DNA of 6,119 nt from CAYJAZ01 sp964371865 (GTDB lineage: Bacteria > Desulfobacterota > Desulfovibrionia > Desulfovibrionales > Desulfovibrionaceae), in NCBI GenBank assembly GCA_964371865.1, contig CAYJOR010000104.1:1-6119 (forward strand), written 5' to 3'. Below are positions 5,217 to 6,119 of this stretch, in pieces (the first letter of the stretch is position 1; each line of letters starts with the position of its first letter). Made by a program: the position numbers and the translations under genes. The notes under the pieces were generated by a model. That model did no database searches. It was not told the DNA's origin and was given only the letters and a program-made list of their open reading frames with translations.

Positions 5217-6119
5217 TTATATTTTGTAACCGTGTTCGTTGTGTTCACTGATATCAAGCCCGATTATTTCAGATTTTTCATCGGCACGAATTGGAACAAA
5301 TTTTTCTACTATCGCAATGATTATTCTTGTCATAATGTATACAAAGATCCATGTTGCGAAGATTGATACAACTTGCACCCAAAGTTGGTAAGCGTCACCA
5401 TAGATAATGCCATTGATTCCATTTACTTCTGCGTATGCAAATACACCTGTAGCAAAAGCACCCCATGTTCCGCCGATACCGTGAATACCTACAACGTCAA
5501 GAGCGTCGTCAAATTTGAATTTTTCTTTTACGAAAATACCAAGGTAACAAATGAATCCGCCAAGAAGACCAATAATAATTGATGATGAAATTGGAACAAA
5601 TCCGGCTGCCGGTGTGATAGCTACAAGCCCAGCAAGAGCACCTGAAGCAGCACCAAGAGTCGTTGGTTTACCTGTACGCCACCATTCAACTACAATCCAA
5701 CCAACAACACCCGCTGCGGCCGCAATTTGAGTTGTTACAAAAGCATGAACAGCTAATTCATTCGCTGCTAAAGCAGAACCTGCATTGAAGCCAAACCAAC
5801 CAAACCATAGTAAACCTGCACCTAATAAAGTCAAAGGAAGATTATGAGGAGTTGGAGCATCAATTGATTGTTTACGGAAACCAAGTTTCTGTGCGATTGC
5901 CAAAGCTCCTGCCGCTGAAGCCATATGCACAACAGCACCACCGGCAAAGTCAACTGCGCCAAGCTCAAATAACCAACCGCCGCCCCATACCCAGTGCGCC
6001 ATTGGTACGTATACAAGGAATAACCAGAGCACAGATATCAAAATCATAGCAGAAAATCGAATTCTTTCAGCATAAGCACCTGAAATAAGAGCTATTGTCA
6101 ATACTGCAAACATACATTG
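5217..6119 (-). CDS. amtB: Ammonium transporter (Amt family), C-terminal 300 residues
   Basis: This is an inner-membrane ammonium channel (Amt/MEP/Rh). The reading frame is open through the window edge, and the first visible residues, QCMFAVLTIALISGAYAERIRFSAM, are internal to the family. About 110-130 N-terminal residues are therefore missing, and the Met at 6113 is not the start. Counting visible residues, AHWVWGGGW (41-49) holds the pore-region Trp. The Amt signature DFAGGAVVHMASAAG (57-71) holds the first twin-His, H65. LLWFGWFGFNAGSALAANE (103-121) and DALDVVGIHGIGGTWGAF (205-222, second twin-His H213) follow. Several hydrophobic helices are evident, for example 126-145, 177-196 and 247-271. 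The cytoplasmic tail EIIGLDISEHNEHGYKI is the conserved regulatory C-terminus involved in channel closure and PII binding. It is followed after 36 nt by the PII gene. The promoter is outside the window. Confidence 0.96.
   Translation of the reverse strand, partial: QCMFAVLTIALISGAYAERIRFSAMILISVLWLFLVYVPMAHWVWGGGWLFELGAVDFAGGAVVHMASAAGALAIAQKLGFRKQSIDAPTPHNLPLTLLGAGLLWFGWFGFNAGSALAANELAVHAFVTTQIAAAAGVVGWIVVEWWRTGKPTTLGAASGALAGLVAITPAAGFVPISSSIIIGLLGGFICYLGIFVKEKFKFDDALDVVGIHGIGGTWGAFATGVFAYAEVNGINGIIYGDAYQLWVQVVSIFATWIFVYIMTRIIIAIVEKFVPIRADEKSEIIGLDISEHNEHGYKI

Noticed and set aside
5145..5582. Plus-strand open frames opposite the PII start and amtB
   Set aside because: They are antisense to strongly conserved Amt and PII coding sequence.
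5831..6049. Small open frames on both strands within amtB
   Set aside because: They overlap the Amt signature region in other frames and show no independent support.

Overview
This is an ordinary-looking stretch of bacterial chromosome, fairly AT-rich, carrying seven protein genes. Two of them run off the window edges. It holds no RNA gene, mobile element or CRISPR array. The set of a soluble heterodisulfide reductase (hdrCBA), prmA, an RlpA-family protein, tsaB and an amtB-PII pair suggests an anaerobic, Gram-negative bacterium. A low-GC sulfate reducer of the Desulfovibrionales type is the best guess. That is inferred from gene content and protein style; no 16S or other taxonomic marker is present.

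Left part (1-2000, minus strand): hdrC, hdrB and hdrA are read leftwards as a tight operon. Both junctions are one-base TAATG overlaps. HdrC (two 4Fe-4S motifs) and HdrB (two CCG motifs) form the disulfide-reducing arm. HdrA (FAD and Fe-S) is the electron-bifurcating core, and only its first 185 residues are visible. In sulfate reducers such an Hdr module commonly works with Flx/Flox NADH dehydrogenase proteins, whose genes would lie beyond position 1 if present.

Middle (2001-2265): a divergent control region of about 265 bp separates hdrC from prmA. It holds a good sigma70-type promoter for hdrC, a weaker one for prmA, a candidate redox (Rex-type) operator, and an 11-bp direct repeat with a 22-bp period.

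Right-centre (2266-4605, plus strand): prmA (ribosomal protein L11 methyltransferase), rlpA (exported double-psi beta-barrel cell-wall protein with a SPOR-like tail) and tsaB (tRNA t6A synthesis) are closely spaced and probably co-transcribed. A convergent intergenic region (4606-4841) follows, with three hairpins; it may be a dispersed repeat as well as a bidirectional terminator zone.

Right end (4842-6119, minus strand): amtB (ammonium channel, N-terminus missing) is followed by a PII signalling gene of canonical 112-residue length. The PII lacks the uridylylated Tyr51 of the T-loop. I see no convincing new biological system. The points most worth a second look are the PII T-loop change, the RlpA catalytic Glu-to-Gln change, the candidate Rex site and the composite convergent intergenic element.
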